Positions 1-6,716 are shown, counted from the first letter of the stretch. The stretch is DNA of 8,307 bases from an uncultured Hyphomicrobiales bacterium (GCA_905479595.1 CAJQND010000393.1:1-8307); one strand, 5' to 3'. A program made the numbers and translations. The notes: a model not told the origin generated them from the letters alone.

Positions 1-79
1 ATATTCTGGCCTTAATGCATTTAGCGCGGCATTTAAACGCTGGACTGGAAAGTCTCCAAAAGCCTATCGCATCTCTTGA
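1..79 (+). CDS. AraC-family transcriptional regulator, C-terminal end only (5' truncated by window)
   Basis: Reading in frame from base 2 gives 25 residues ending at TGA (77-79). They match the last helix of an AraC/XylS-type DNA-binding domain: a Tyr-Ser-Gly-Leu segment, then AAFKRWTGKSPKAYR. This is the signature of the second helix-turn-helix of the family (aromatic-Lys-Arg-Trp-x-Gly-x-x-Pro). The next gene downstream ends with almost the same motif (TAFKRWTGKTPKKVR), so the two are tandem AraC-type regulators on the same strand. A small hairpin (arms 76-82 and 88-94, five-base loop) overlaps the stop codon but has no T-run, so I do not call it a terminator. Nothing can be said about the effector domain, which lies outside the window. 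Confidence 0.8.
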   Translation, partial: YSGLNAFSAAFKRWTGKSPKAYRIS

Positions 80-193
80 ATTTTTCTAATTCAAGCCAAA
101 GGCTATACATTCAATGCCTAATTACAGGTCATAAAAATATCTCCGAAATCTTCCGGTATGGTTGTATGCGAAATCACAACCGGAAAACCATCA

Positions 194-1216
194 ATGAGTG
201 GAAAACCGAAAATTGGAACATGGGCCGCCTGGCGTGCCATGACTGCGGTACACAATGCCGGCGGTGACACCAGCACGGTTCTGAAACAGGCCGGGTTGAC
301 CGAGGATATAGTCTCTCAAACAAACCATCGGATAGATTATCGGCAGAACCTTCAATTTTTCGAAGCCTGTGCAACGCACCTTCAGAATCCGCATTTTGGC
401 CTCGATGTTGGCAATGAGCTCGATATTCTGGATATCGGCCCTGTCGCATTTTGTATGGCCAGCAGTGCCAATCTTGGAGACGGCATCAAGAACTACGCAA
501 AGTTTTCGCAACTGGTCACAGATGGAACAGTATGCACAGTCCATACCGTTGATGGAAACCTCGTTTTTGAACGATTTTTACTCGACAAAGAAAGTACAAA
601 GTTCCGGCAATTCAGCGATTTCGTAGCCTCTGGTTTTATAAAAAGCATGAGCGACCTGATTGCCGAACCATTAGCACCGATGTCAATTTACCTTCCTTAT
701 GAGCACAGCGGTCCAGTGGAACGGTATGAACAAATGCTTGGCGGGCCGGTTACATTTGGTGTCGACAAGCTGGGCCTGGTTGTGAGCGCGCAAAAGGCAC
801 AGATGCCTTTACGTAGCCGTGACGACTCTCTGCGTCGGGCAATTCATGCCCATTGTGAAAGTTTACTCGAATCCCTGACATCGAAATCGATAGGGTTTAC
901 CCGGGAAGTAGAGCGAATTGCGCTAGAATTGCTACCATCTAACCGTGCGAAAACAAAAATCATTGCAGAAAAATTACAAATCAGCGAACGGACCCTGCTG
1001 CGGCGGTTAGCGTCAGAAGGCCAGACATATTCAGAATTTATCGACAATTTACGCCACGGCTTGGCATTAAAATACCTGGAACAGAACCGTCTTAATCTAA
1101 AAGAAATTGCGCTGATGTTGGGGTATTCCAATCAGAGCGGGTTCAACACTGCATTCAAGCGCTGGACAGGAAAGACCCCCAAAAAAGTCCGCAAAAAGCT
1201 TAGCAAACGCCTTTAG
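194..1216 (+). CDS. AraC-family transcriptional regulator with arabinose-binding-like N-terminal domain (OruR/ArgR type)
   Basis: A predicted cytoplasmic DNA-binding regulator of about 340 residues, the usual length for the AraC subfamily with an N-terminal Arabinose_bd domain. The first ~200 residues fit that ligand-sensing domain. The last ~100 carry the two helix-turn-helix units: one around residues 257-271 (IIAEKLQISERTLLRRL) and a second around 302-329 (LKEIALMLGYSNQSGFN, then FKRWTGKTP). I chose the ATG at 194 because a GGAAAA stretch lies just upstream; an in-frame ATG at 158 would add 12 residues but has no visible ribosome binding site. The gene follows another AraC-type gene, and its stop codon overlaps that of the convergent coiled-coil gene. 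No catabolic or transport operon is visible, so the effector and targets are unknown. The family assignment is firm; the function is not. Confidence 0.88.
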   Translation: MSGKPKIGTWAAWRAMTAVHNAGGDTSTVLKQAGLTEDIVSQTNHRIDYRQNLQFFEACATHLQNPHFGLDVGNELDILDIGPVAFCMASSANLGDGIKNYAKFSQLVTDGTVCTVHTVDGNLVFERFLLDKESTKFRQFSDFVASGFIKSMSDLIAEPLAPMSIYLPYEHSGPVERYEQMLGGPVTFGVDKLGLVVSAQKAQMPLRSRDDSLRRAIHAHCESLLESLTSKSIGFTREVERIALELLPSNRAKTKIIAEKLQISERTLLRRLASEGQTYSEFIDNLRHGLALKYLEQNRLNLKEIALMLGYSNQSGFNTAFKRWTGKTPKKVRKKLSKRL

Positions 1217-2055
1217 CTTTCCGCTTCTTCTTGCAGGGTACGGATCCTCTTGGCCAGCGAAAGCACCTTTTGCCGCTTGCTGCGGGCCGGAGCAGCCGAT
1301 GCCGCATCTGGTTCCGGTTTAGGGGCCGACGATGACGGCTTGCTGGCAGCCTTTCGCCCTTTCGCAGTGCGCAACGTCCTTGCCGCTGGTTTTTGCGCAT
1401 TTGCCTTCTTGCCGGTTGCCCGTTTTGTTGCACTTTGTTCAAGAACAGTTTCTTCCAGCTCCTCCGCTGGAACTTGACGCGCAACTTCGCGAAGCGATGT
1501 TGTTTGCCGGATGTTTTCTGCAACGCGCTGCTCTAAACGACTGATCGCTAGATCTTTTTTGGCTTCACGTTGCTTAAATCCAGCATTTTCGCCCACGAGC
1601 CGTTCCAACTCGTTGGATTTTTCACGCAGCTCATCCTTCAAGCGCTGAACTGACGATGTTCGGGATGTTAGCTCCGTTTCGAGCGGTGTCACAACTTCCC
1701 GGAACCCTGCCAACTCAGCATCACGTTCTGCAATCTCATCTTCACGCGCAGAAAGCTCTGCGGTCAACGCATCGATTTTGTTTGTGTTGCGCGAAACTTC
1801 CGCCATGTGCTCGGTGAGCTTGGTCTTGAGGGAAGAAATCTGAATTTCCTGCTTGCGCGAATTTACAGCGTACTCGACTCGCAAACGATCACGTTCGGCT
1901 TGAATTTCACTGACAGTGCTGGGCTCGTGCTTATGCGACCGGCGTGGCTTTTTTCCACTTCGCACAGTCAAGATGCCGCGTCCAAGCAACAGAATGCCCA
2001 GCAGCAAAACTACCAGGCCCAGTACGACGAGCATGATGGTCTCTATTTGAGGCAT
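1213..2055 (-). CDS. Membrane-anchored coiled-coil protein with basic Lys/Ala/Pro-rich tail, function unknown
   Basis: I do not recognise this 280-residue protein as a named family. It has three visible parts. Residues ~7-28 form one very hydrophobic helix (rich in Leu, Val, Ile, Gly) followed by a basic stretch (KKPRRSHKH), which predicts a single N-terminal membrane anchor with the bulk in the cytoplasm. Residues ~47-195 are charged and heptad-like with few prolines or glycines, typical of a long parallel coiled coil. Residues ~208-262 are low-complexity and rich in Lys, Ala, Ser, Pro and Arg, resembling histone H1-like tails, before a short final basic helix. ATG at 2055 is preceded by a GGGGAA ribosome binding site. 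A scaffold, tether or cell-envelope organising role is possible but is inference only. Its stop codon overlaps that of the convergent AraC gene, with no terminator between them. Confidence 0.8.
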   Translation of the reverse strand: MPQIETIMLVVLGLVVLLLGILLLGRGILTVRSGKKPRRSHKHEPSTVSEIQAERDRLRVEYAVNSRKQEIQISSLKTKLTEHMAEVSRNTNKIDALTAELSAREDEIAERDAELAGFREVVTPLETELTSRTSSVQRLKDELREKSNELERLVGENAGFKQREAKKDLAISRLEQRVAENIRQTTSLREVARQVPAEELEETVLEQSATKRATGKKANAQKPAARTLRTAKGRKAASKPSSSAPKPEPDAASAAPARSKRQKVLSLAKRIRTLQEEAES

Positions 2056-2058
2056 TCA

Positions 2059-2090
2059 GGTTCCCCAGTTCGGTTCCAAAGCGTGGAACC
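2059..2090 (-). promoter_or_regulatory. GGTTCC repeat cluster / hairpin over the ribosome binding site of the coiled-coil gene
   Basis: A 7-bp inverted repeat (2072-2078 and 2084-2090, loop of five) lies 17 bases upstream of the ATG at 2055. A third copy of the half-site, GGTTCC at 2059-2064, overlaps the GGGGAA ribosome binding site. In the minus-strand transcript, the upstream GGUUCC could pair either with the nearby UGGAACC or with the GGGAACC that contains the ribosome binding site. It could also be a protein operator. The repeats are seen directly; any regulatory role is inference. Confidence 0.4.
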
Positions 2091-2165
2091 ATCAGAAGTC
2101 AATTTATGAAAAACGTTGTGCGCTGAAACCGTGCGTAAATCAACCATTTGGCAGCATTGAGTGTG

Positions 2166-2202
2166 AAAAATGCCTACGCAGGATTTACTCTGCATAGGCA
2201 TT
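2166..2202 (-). terminator. Intrinsic terminator of eipA
   Basis: Two 13-base arms (2169-2181 and 2190-2202) flank an 8-base loop. The only non-complementary position becomes a U-G wobble when read as minus-strand RNA, while on the plus strand it is a mismatch. Read on the minus strand, the stem runs directly into five T residues (2170-2166). It sits about 54 bases after the eipA stop. Orientation, wobble and T-run all point to eipA as its user. Confidence 0.8.
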
Positions 2203-2255
2203 CATCGATGCTGTTTCCCCAGCCTCATTCTAATTTTTCCGCATATGTCTTTGAT

Positions 2256-2912
2256 CTAAAAAGGATTCCAGGTTGGCTTTCTCGTATAATTCAGATACCC
2301 AATATTTGCACCTAACCGCGCGCCCAAACCTGTACGGATGGGTGCCAGCATAAGAGTGGCAGAGCGTTGGAAATTAATGCCAGCACCACCAACAAAATAT
2401 GCCGTTCCTTCAAAACCGCCATAACGCTGATAAATCTGGTCTGGGTCGCTCATGTGATACACAAGAACCAGCGTGCGCGATCCATTGCCACCAATATCAA
2501 AACCCATGGATGGTCCTTGCCAGTAAACTTTCTGGCGGGTGCCGTCTTTCATATGAAGCGTGCCTTCGCCGTAACGCAGGCCACCGAAGAATGCGCCGGA
2601 CGCTTCTTCCCCGATTATATATCCTGACGGCGCACCCGCTATACCAAAACTGTGATCAACAACGTTCGCTAGCCCGTGGGTGGTCTTGCCAAAAAACCCA
2701 TGCCCTGCATCAACGATTTCCTGTGGACTATAGGTCGCGATATCGCTTTCACCCGCAGGTTGGGCATAGGCCGCATTTTGGCTGACCTGTTTCGGATCGT
2801 AAGCCGTATCGCGGGCTTCTGAATATGCGGAAGTGGCGAATGCAGCCGCGGCTGCCATCATCAAACCAGCCATTGCACAGCTGGCCAAAAACACATTGTT
2901 CTTCATCATCAT
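2256..2912 (-). CDS. eipA: DUF1134 periplasmic envelope-integrity protein EipA
   Basis: A 218-residue secreted protein of the DUF1134/EipA family, found across Alphaproteobacteria. In Brucella, EipA is a small periplasmic beta-barrel-like protein needed for envelope stress resistance and is under CtrA control (recalled from the literature). Here the N-terminus has Lys4, a hydrophobic and Ala-rich core (residues ~7-26) and probable signal peptidase sites around AFA at 24-26. The mature part holds the Gly-rich conserved domain (~62-210), with GYIIGEEASGAFFGGLRYGEG, GPSMGFDIGGNGSR and YFVGGAGINF as clear family segments. Three consecutive ATG codons make the exact start ambiguous by two residues, and no strong ribosome binding site is visible. 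A dedicated terminator follows, and an exact CtrA box lies upstream, so it is probably a single-gene unit tied to the cell cycle. Confidence 0.88.
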   Translation of the reverse strand: MMMKNNVFLASCAMAGLMMAAAAAFATSAYSEARDTAYDPKQVSQNAAYAQPAGESDIATYSPQEIVDAGHGFFGKTTHGLANVVDHSFGIAGAPSGYIIGEEASGAFFGGLRYGEGTLHMKDGTRQKVYWQGPSMGFDIGGNGSRTLVLVYHMSDPDQIYQRYGGFEGTAYFVGGAGINFQRSATLMLAPIRTGLGARLGANIGYLNYTRKPTWNPF

Positions 2913-3090
2913 CTGTACCCGTACTCGTTACTCAACATACTTATGCGGGGTCTACTGCCCGCTCCCAACCCTGCCGAAACGCCTGATACTTCTAAATCTT
3001 CGTCGTATTGTATTGTTCTGGAACCTCAAGCACGCTGCAAAGCTGACCGTGAACGTGCCAAAACAAATCGGCGAAGACATGACGAAACCT

Positions 3091-3105
3091 TTAACCAAAG
3101 GTTAA
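3091..3105 (-). promoter_or_regulatory. CtrA binding site (TTAA-N7-TTAA) upstream of eipA
   Basis: The bases TTAACCAAAGGTTAA are an exact full CtrA box: two TTAA half-sites seven bases apart, one face of the helix. They also form a perfect 6-3-6 palindrome. The site lies ~180 bases upstream of the eipA start, in the 278-base gap between eipA and the end of cysQ, where the only promoter likely to be needed is that of eipA. A near-palindromic TTAA element (3159-3172) lies farther upstream. I could not identify a convincing -10 element or GANTC methylation site in this gap. Confidence 0.65.
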
Positions 3106-3190
3106 CAGCATGGCTAAACTTGTCCTTGCCTGGACAAACTATAGGGGACGGGTTCTCAAACGGTTAATCGTTCGCAAAGAAAAATGGTGG

Positions 3191-4003
3191 TCAACTCCAG
3201 GCCCTGGCGATGAAATGCGGGTTGTCATATCCACGATCAGTTTTGCCGTAGGTCAACGGATCGCCACCCTTCGTCACCACACTGCCACCTGCTGCGGCAA
3301 GAACTGCATGTCCCGCAGCCGTATCCCATTCCATAGTGCGCCCCATACGCGGGTAAATCTGGGCAAGACCTGCGGCGATGAGGCAAAACTTAAGAGATGA
3401 ACCAGCCTGAATTGTCCGAATGACCCCGTTGTCCTTCAAGAATGCATCCGTCTCCGCATCTCCATGAGACCTAGAGGCAACGGCCACTCGTTCGCCGTCG
3501 GGCATGTTGATCGTCGAAATGGGTTTCCATTGCGCTGTCGTCACAATGTCATCGACGGACAATTCAGCCATTTCCGCGCCGCAGCCATGCATGCCCCGGT
3601 AAAACTGTTTTCTGGCAGGAGCGTAAACCACGCCGGCAACGGGGTTGCCATGTTCTATGAGGCCAATATTCACTGTGAACTCACCATTGCGGGAAATAAA
3701 CTCCCGGGTGCCATCCAAAGGGTCGACAAGAAAGAAACGTTCCGCCACATCGGGAATTTGACCAGCGGCGGCAGCCTCTTCAGCGATTGCCGGAATATCA
3801 GGCGCAATGGTTTTTAAGCCCCGCAAAATGACCTTCTCGGCAGCCGTATCAGCCTTGGTTACAGGGCTGCGATCATCTTTTAAGGTGACATCAATTGTAT
3901 CGGCATAAATTTCCATAATCACTTTGCCCGCATCAACGGCGAGCGTAGTCAAAGCCTCAAATTGGCCGTTCGTCAGGATTTGGCCGGGTGTATTTGTGGT
4001 CAC
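3191..4003 (-). CDS. cysQ: 3'(2'),5'-bisphosphate nucleotidase CysQ (inositol monophosphatase superfamily)
   Basis: A 270-residue cytosolic phosphatase, normal length for CysQ. It is predicted to remove the 3'-phosphate of adenosine 3',5'-bisphosphate (PAP), a by-product of sulfate assimilation and phosphopantetheine transfer, using Mg2+ and usually inhibited by Li+. The lithium-sensitive metal-site motifs are all present: SPVTKAD (46-52), the Glu pair in IAEE (75-76), DPLDGT followed by REF (94-102), and EWDTAAGHA (225-233). The REF after DPLDGT and the overall pattern favour CysQ over a true inositol monophosphatase. The start is a GTG (minus strand, 4003) with an AGAGAG ribosome binding site just upstream. 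It is divergent from chpT with a 165-base gap, and no sulfate-assimilation genes are visible nearby. No terminator was seen after the stop. Confidence 0.88.
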   Translation of the reverse strand: MTTNTPGQILTNGQFEALTTLAVDAGKVIMEIYADTIDVTLKDDRSPVTKADTAAEKVILRGLKTIAPDIPAIAEEAAAAGQIPDVAERFFLVDPLDGTREFISRNGEFTVNIGLIEHGNPVAGVVYAPARKQFYRGMHGCGAEMAELSVDDIVTTAQWKPISTINMPDGERVAVASRSHGDAETDAFLKDNGVIRTIQAGSSLKFCLIAAGLAQIYPRMGRTMEWDTAAGHAVLAAAGGSVVTKGGDPLTYGKTDRGYDNPHFIARAWS

Positions 4004-4108
4004 AAATGCTCTCTTTCAGGTTCATTTTTTATCTTGTGCCGGTGATATGCATGATTTGGATGCAGAATGAAACAAACTCAGGTGGTTTTTTCTGTGGCTT
4101 CTTGGCAG

Positions 4109-4135
4109 GAATCAATGATCCGTGTATGCAGAATC
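4109..4135. promoter_or_regulatory. Two GANTC (CcrM methylation) sites in the cysQ-chpT divergent promoter region
   Basis: GAATC occurs at 4109-4113 and again at 4131-4135, within the 165-base gap between the divergent cysQ and chpT starts and 34-60 bases before the chpT ATG. GANTC is the target of the cell-cycle DNA methyltransferase CcrM in Alphaproteobacteria and can time transcription. A 9-base direct repeat (ATGCAGAAT) also occurs twice in this gap, the second copy overlapping the second GAATC. About 0.6 GANTC sites are expected by chance in this length, so the pair is only suggestive. Confidence 0.35.
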
Positions 4136-4168
4136 ATAGGAATTTCATCATAAAGCCAGCAGGTACTC

Positions 4169-4819
4169 ATGTCCGACCTCACAACCCTTTCCGATCTAGA
4201 TCTTGCGGCGCTGTTATGCAGCCGCGTTTGCCATGATGTGATCTCGCCTGTCGGCGCCATTGCAAACGGCCTTGAGGTTCTTGACGACGAAGATGACCCG
4301 GCAATGAAGGAGATCGCCATGGATCTCATTCGCCGCTCTGCTCATCAGGCATCAGCAAAGTTGCAATTTTGCCGGATCGTATTCGGTGCAGCAGGTTCAG
4401 TGGGCTCTCATCTTGATCTTGCTGATGCCGGCGAGGTCGCGAAGAACTTCATTGGAAATGAAAAAATCTCGCTGACATGGAATACGCCCCACGAAACACG
4501 GGAAAAAACCCAGGTGAAGCTTCTCTTGAACCTTCTTTTGTTGGCAACGACTACAATCCCGCGTGGTGGTAACATCTCGGTAAACCTGATCGGTGATGAT
4601 ATTTCTGTTCGCAGCTCTGGCGAAGGCGCAAAAATGCCGGAGAAAACCGTAGCGTTTATGTCTGATCCAACGAACGGCGATGATATGGACGCGCGCCTTG
4701 TGCAAGTCTACTACACCATGCGTCTAGCTCAGACCGGCCGCTATAGTTTGATTATCAGCCAAGATGACGGCGACATTGTCATAAAGGCTGAACCCTCAGC
4801 TGCAACCGCCGCTGCATAA
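4169..4819 (+). CDS. chpT: Histidine phosphotransferase ChpT (CckA-ChpT-CtrA phosphorelay)
   Basis: A 216-residue cytoplasmic phosphotransferase. It receives phosphate from the receiver domain of the hybrid kinase CckA and passes it to CtrA (and CpdR). The phospho-accepting histidine is His22 in CSRVCHDVISPVGAIANG, the defining ChpT motif, within an N-terminal helical hairpin (residues ~7-75) that dimerises like a histidine-kinase DHp domain. The rest (~82-208) resembles a degenerate kinase ATPase fold with no N, G1 or G2 ATP-binding boxes, as expected because ChpT does not bind ATP productively. The tail is Ala-rich. ATG at 4169 has an AGCAGG ribosome binding site. Its partner ctrA begins beyond the right edge, with its 3' end only ~3.2 kb away. 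Two GANTC sites lie upstream. Confidence 0.92.
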   Translation: MSDLTTLSDLDLAALLCSRVCHDVISPVGAIANGLEVLDDEDDPAMKEIAMDLIRRSAHQASAKLQFCRIVFGAAGSVGSHLDLADAGEVAKNFIGNEKISLTWNTPHETREKTQVKLLLNLLLLATTTIPRGGNISVNLIGDDISVRSSGEGAKMPEKTVAFMSDPTNGDDMDARLVQVYYTMRLAQTGRYSLIISQDDGDIVIKAEPSAATAAA

Positions 4820-4854
4820 CTCTTACTAGCTGCTTGCTGGCGTTACATTTGGAT

Positions 4855-4886
4855 TTTGTGAAAGATTTCATATAGTCTTTCACAAA
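4855..4886. promoter_or_regulatory. Perfect 11-bp inverted repeat upstream of the cyclase gene (putative operator)
   Basis: TTTGTGAAAGA (4855-4865) and its exact complement TCTTTCACAAA (4876-4886) flank a 10-base AT-rich spacer in the chpT-cyclase gap. The arm centres are 21 bases apart, two helical turns, which suits a dimeric regulator. An inner TGAAA-GA-TTTCA dyad (4859-4870) adds another half-site. The outer TGTGA/TCACA elements resemble CRP half-sites but are 18 bases apart, not six. No T-run follows directly, so a terminator for chpT is less likely, although an RNA hairpin could form. Confidence 0.5.
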
Positions 4887-4924
4887 TGGGAACATTTTTA
4901 CTTAGCTTTAGTGGATTAATCACC

Positions 4925-4930
4925 TGGAGG
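4925..4930 (+). promoter_or_regulatory. Strong ribosome binding site of the cyclase gene
   Basis: TGGAGG lies four bases before the ATG at 4935. It is the best Shine-Dalgarno match in the window and fixes the start of the cyclase gene. Confidence 0.75.
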
Positions 4931-4934
4931 GTCA

Positions 4935-6716
4935 ATGCCCCCAGTTGATGGCGAAAAAATCGAACGTAAACTTGTGGCAATTCTCGCCGTCGACATGGTT
5001 GGGTTTAGTCGGTTAATGGAGCTTGACGAGGCAGGCACGCTTGCCCGGCTCAAAGCCTGCCGAAATGATTATCTGGACCCGACAGTCAGCCGGTATTTCG
5101 GCCGCATCATAAAAACCACGGGCGACGGTATGTTGATTGAGTTTCCAAGTGTGGTTGACGCCATGGGTGCAGCTCTCGACATGCAAACCTATATGCAAGA
5201 ACTAAACGCTGGCACTGATCCTGGTCAGCGCATTCAGTTTCGCATGGGGATTAATCTTGGTGACGTAATTGTTGATGGTGACGATATTTTCGGAGACGGG
5301 GTGAACATTGCCGCGCGCATTGAGCCTTTGGCCTCAGCCGGGGGGATATGCATCACGGCATCGGTCTGTAACGAACTGACCAACAAGCTCGATATCGAGA
5401 CAATCGACCTGGGCGAGCGCAATTTGAAAAATATCTCCCGTCCCGTACAAGTTTTTGCCGTGCAGATTGGCCTCCAATCGAATGAAGTTATTTCTGGCGC
5501 AGGTGGGCACGACACGACCAGCGGAGAATTGGCTGGGCGCGATCAAATGTCGATTGCAGTCTTACCGTTCGACAACATGAGCGGAGATCCAGAGCAGGAA
5601 TTTTTTGCTGACGGGTTAAGCGAAGACATTCTGACCGAACTCGCGCGCTTTCGTGAACTCTTTGTTATATCACGAAATTCAACGTTCGTTTTCAAAGGCA
5701 AGGCGGTAAATGTTCAAGACGTGGCCAAGGAATTGCGGGTTCGGTATGTGGTCGAAGGCAGTGTGCGCAAAGCCGGCAACAGAGTACGAATTACCGTTCA
5801 GTTGATTGATGCTGAAAATGACCGTCACGTTTGGGCAGAACGCTATGACCGCGAACTTGACGATATATTTGCAATTCAGGACGAGGTGACATCGGCGATT
5901 GTTGCAACCTTGCCAGGCCGGGTCGAAGCCGACACACAAGACCGGGCAAACCGTAAACCAACTGAAAACATGGCAGCCTATGAATGCGTCCTTGCGGCAA
6001 AAATTCTGCATCATCGTTCTACTCTTGAGGCGAATACCGAAGCCCAGACATTGATTGATCGAGCAGTGGAGCTTGACCCTCTTTATGCTCATGCCCACGC
6101 GTGGCGGGCCTGCATTCTGGGCCAAGCCTGGGTCTATGGTTGGTGCGAAGACCGGGAAGAAATATGGCAACGGATGCTGGGCGTTTTGGAAACGGCTCTC
6201 TCGCTCGATGAAAATGACGCAGATGTGCATCGCATTCTGGCAGCTGTAAATCTCGCCTATGGAAATCATGAGGCGGCCGCCCGCCATCAGGAAAAAGGGC
6301 TCAAGCTTAACCCAAATTATGATTTGATCGTCGTCCAGCAGGGTGAATTGTTAACCTGGACTGGTCACCCAGAAGAAGGCATTGATTGGATAAAAAAATC
6401 GATGCGGCTAAACTCACATCATCCTGAACGTTTTTGGAACCATTTGGGCCGCGCCTATTTTGTCGCCCACCGCAATGCAGAAGCCATTGATGCATTCAAG
6501 CGCATTTCAAAGCGAGATGGGTTCCACAATGCATTTCTTGCAGCAGCCAGCGCCTTAATAGACGATGAGCCTGCAGCAAAGCGTTACGCGGAAAACGTGT
6601 TAAAATGCGATCCAGCTTTTACCATCAGCTCTTATATGGACACATTACACTATCAGCTCGCCAACGATCGTGAACATCACCGCAGTGCATTAGAAAAAGC
6701 GGGTTTGCCTTCCTAG
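4935..6716 (+). CDS. Class III adenylate/guanylate cyclase fused to TolB-like and TPR domains
   Basis: A 593-residue multidomain signalling enzyme predicted to make cAMP from ATP. Residues ~8-180 are a class III cyclase catalytic domain. Metal-binding aspartates are Asp20 (AVDMVGFSRL) and Asp64 (KTTGDGMLIEF), Lys60 is the likely purine-contacting residue, and FGDGVNIAARIEPLA (119-133) supplies the transition-state residues Asn124 and Arg128, so it looks active as a homodimer. Residues ~205-325 match the TolB N-terminal/FlgO-like domain (SIAVLPFDNMSGDPEQEFFADGLSEDI...). Residues ~345-590 contain several TPR-like helical repeats for protein contacts. This architecture is common in Hyphomicrobiales. 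Many relatives have a transmembrane helix between the cyclase and TolB parts; none is visible here (residues 180-205 are polar), so the protein is predicted soluble. A perfect dyad lies upstream, and the stop overlaps that of the convergent arginine kinase. cAMP over cGMP specificity is inferred from Lys60 and the Asp in DDIFG. Confidence 0.9.
   Translation: MPPVDGEKIERKLVAILAVDMVGFSRLMELDEAGTLARLKACRNDYLDPTVSRYFGRIIKTTGDGMLIEFPSVVDAMGAALDMQTYMQELNAGTDPGQRIQFRMGINLGDVIVDGDDIFGDGVNIAARIEPLASAGGICITASVCNELTNKLDIETIDLGERNLKNISRPVQVFAVQIGLQSNEVISGAGGHDTTSGELAGRDQMSIAVLPFDNMSGDPEQEFFADGLSEDILTELARFRELFVISRNSTFVFKGKAVNVQDVAKELRVRYVVEGSVRKAGNRVRITVQLIDAENDRHVWAERYDRELDDIFAIQDEVTSAIVATLPGRVEADTQDRANRKPTENMAAYECVLAAKILHHRSTLEANTEAQTLIDRAVELDPLYAHAHAWRACILGQAWVYGWCEDREEIWQRMLGVLETALSLDENDADVHRILAAVNLAYGNHEAAARHQEKGLKLNPNYDLIVVQQGELLTWTGHPEEGIDWIKKSMRLNSHHPERFWNHLGRAYFVAHRNAEAIDAFKRISKRDGFHNAFLAAASALIDDEPAAKRYAENVLKCDPAFTISSYMDTLHYQLANDREHHRSALEKAGLPS

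Noticed and set aside
76..104. Hairpins after the first AraC gene (76-82/88-94 and 94-97/101-104) as a terminator
   Set aside because: The stems are short and AT-rich or only four bases, and no T-run follows.
1..1216. Recent tandem duplication of AraC genes
   Set aside because: The shared end motif is the conserved family signature, and third-codon positions differ freely, so the similarity does not need a recent duplication.
2399..2785. 128-codon plus-strand open frame antisense to eipA
   Set aside because: It lies wholly inside the conserved DUF1134 gene, with composition rich in Cys, His and Arg as expected of a shadow frame.
3120..3137. TTGTCC/GGACAA inverted repeat after cysQ as its terminator
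   Set aside because: The six-base stem is not followed by a T-run on the minus strand and lies more than 50 bases past the stop.
3110..3400. Plus-strand 96-codon frame starting MAKLVLAWTNYRG next to the CtrA box
   Set aside because: Most of it is antisense to cysQ, no ribosome binding site precedes it, and the translation does not look like a protein domain.
4855..4886. Canonical CRP site before the cyclase
   Set aside because: TGTGA and TCACA are present but 18 bases apart instead of six, so it does not fit the CRP consensus; kept only as an unknown dyad.
5679..6287. 202-codon minus-strand open frame inside the cyclase gene
   Set aside because: It is antisense to a well-supported conserved coding region, has Cys/Phe-rich composition typical of a shadow frame, and resembles no family I know.
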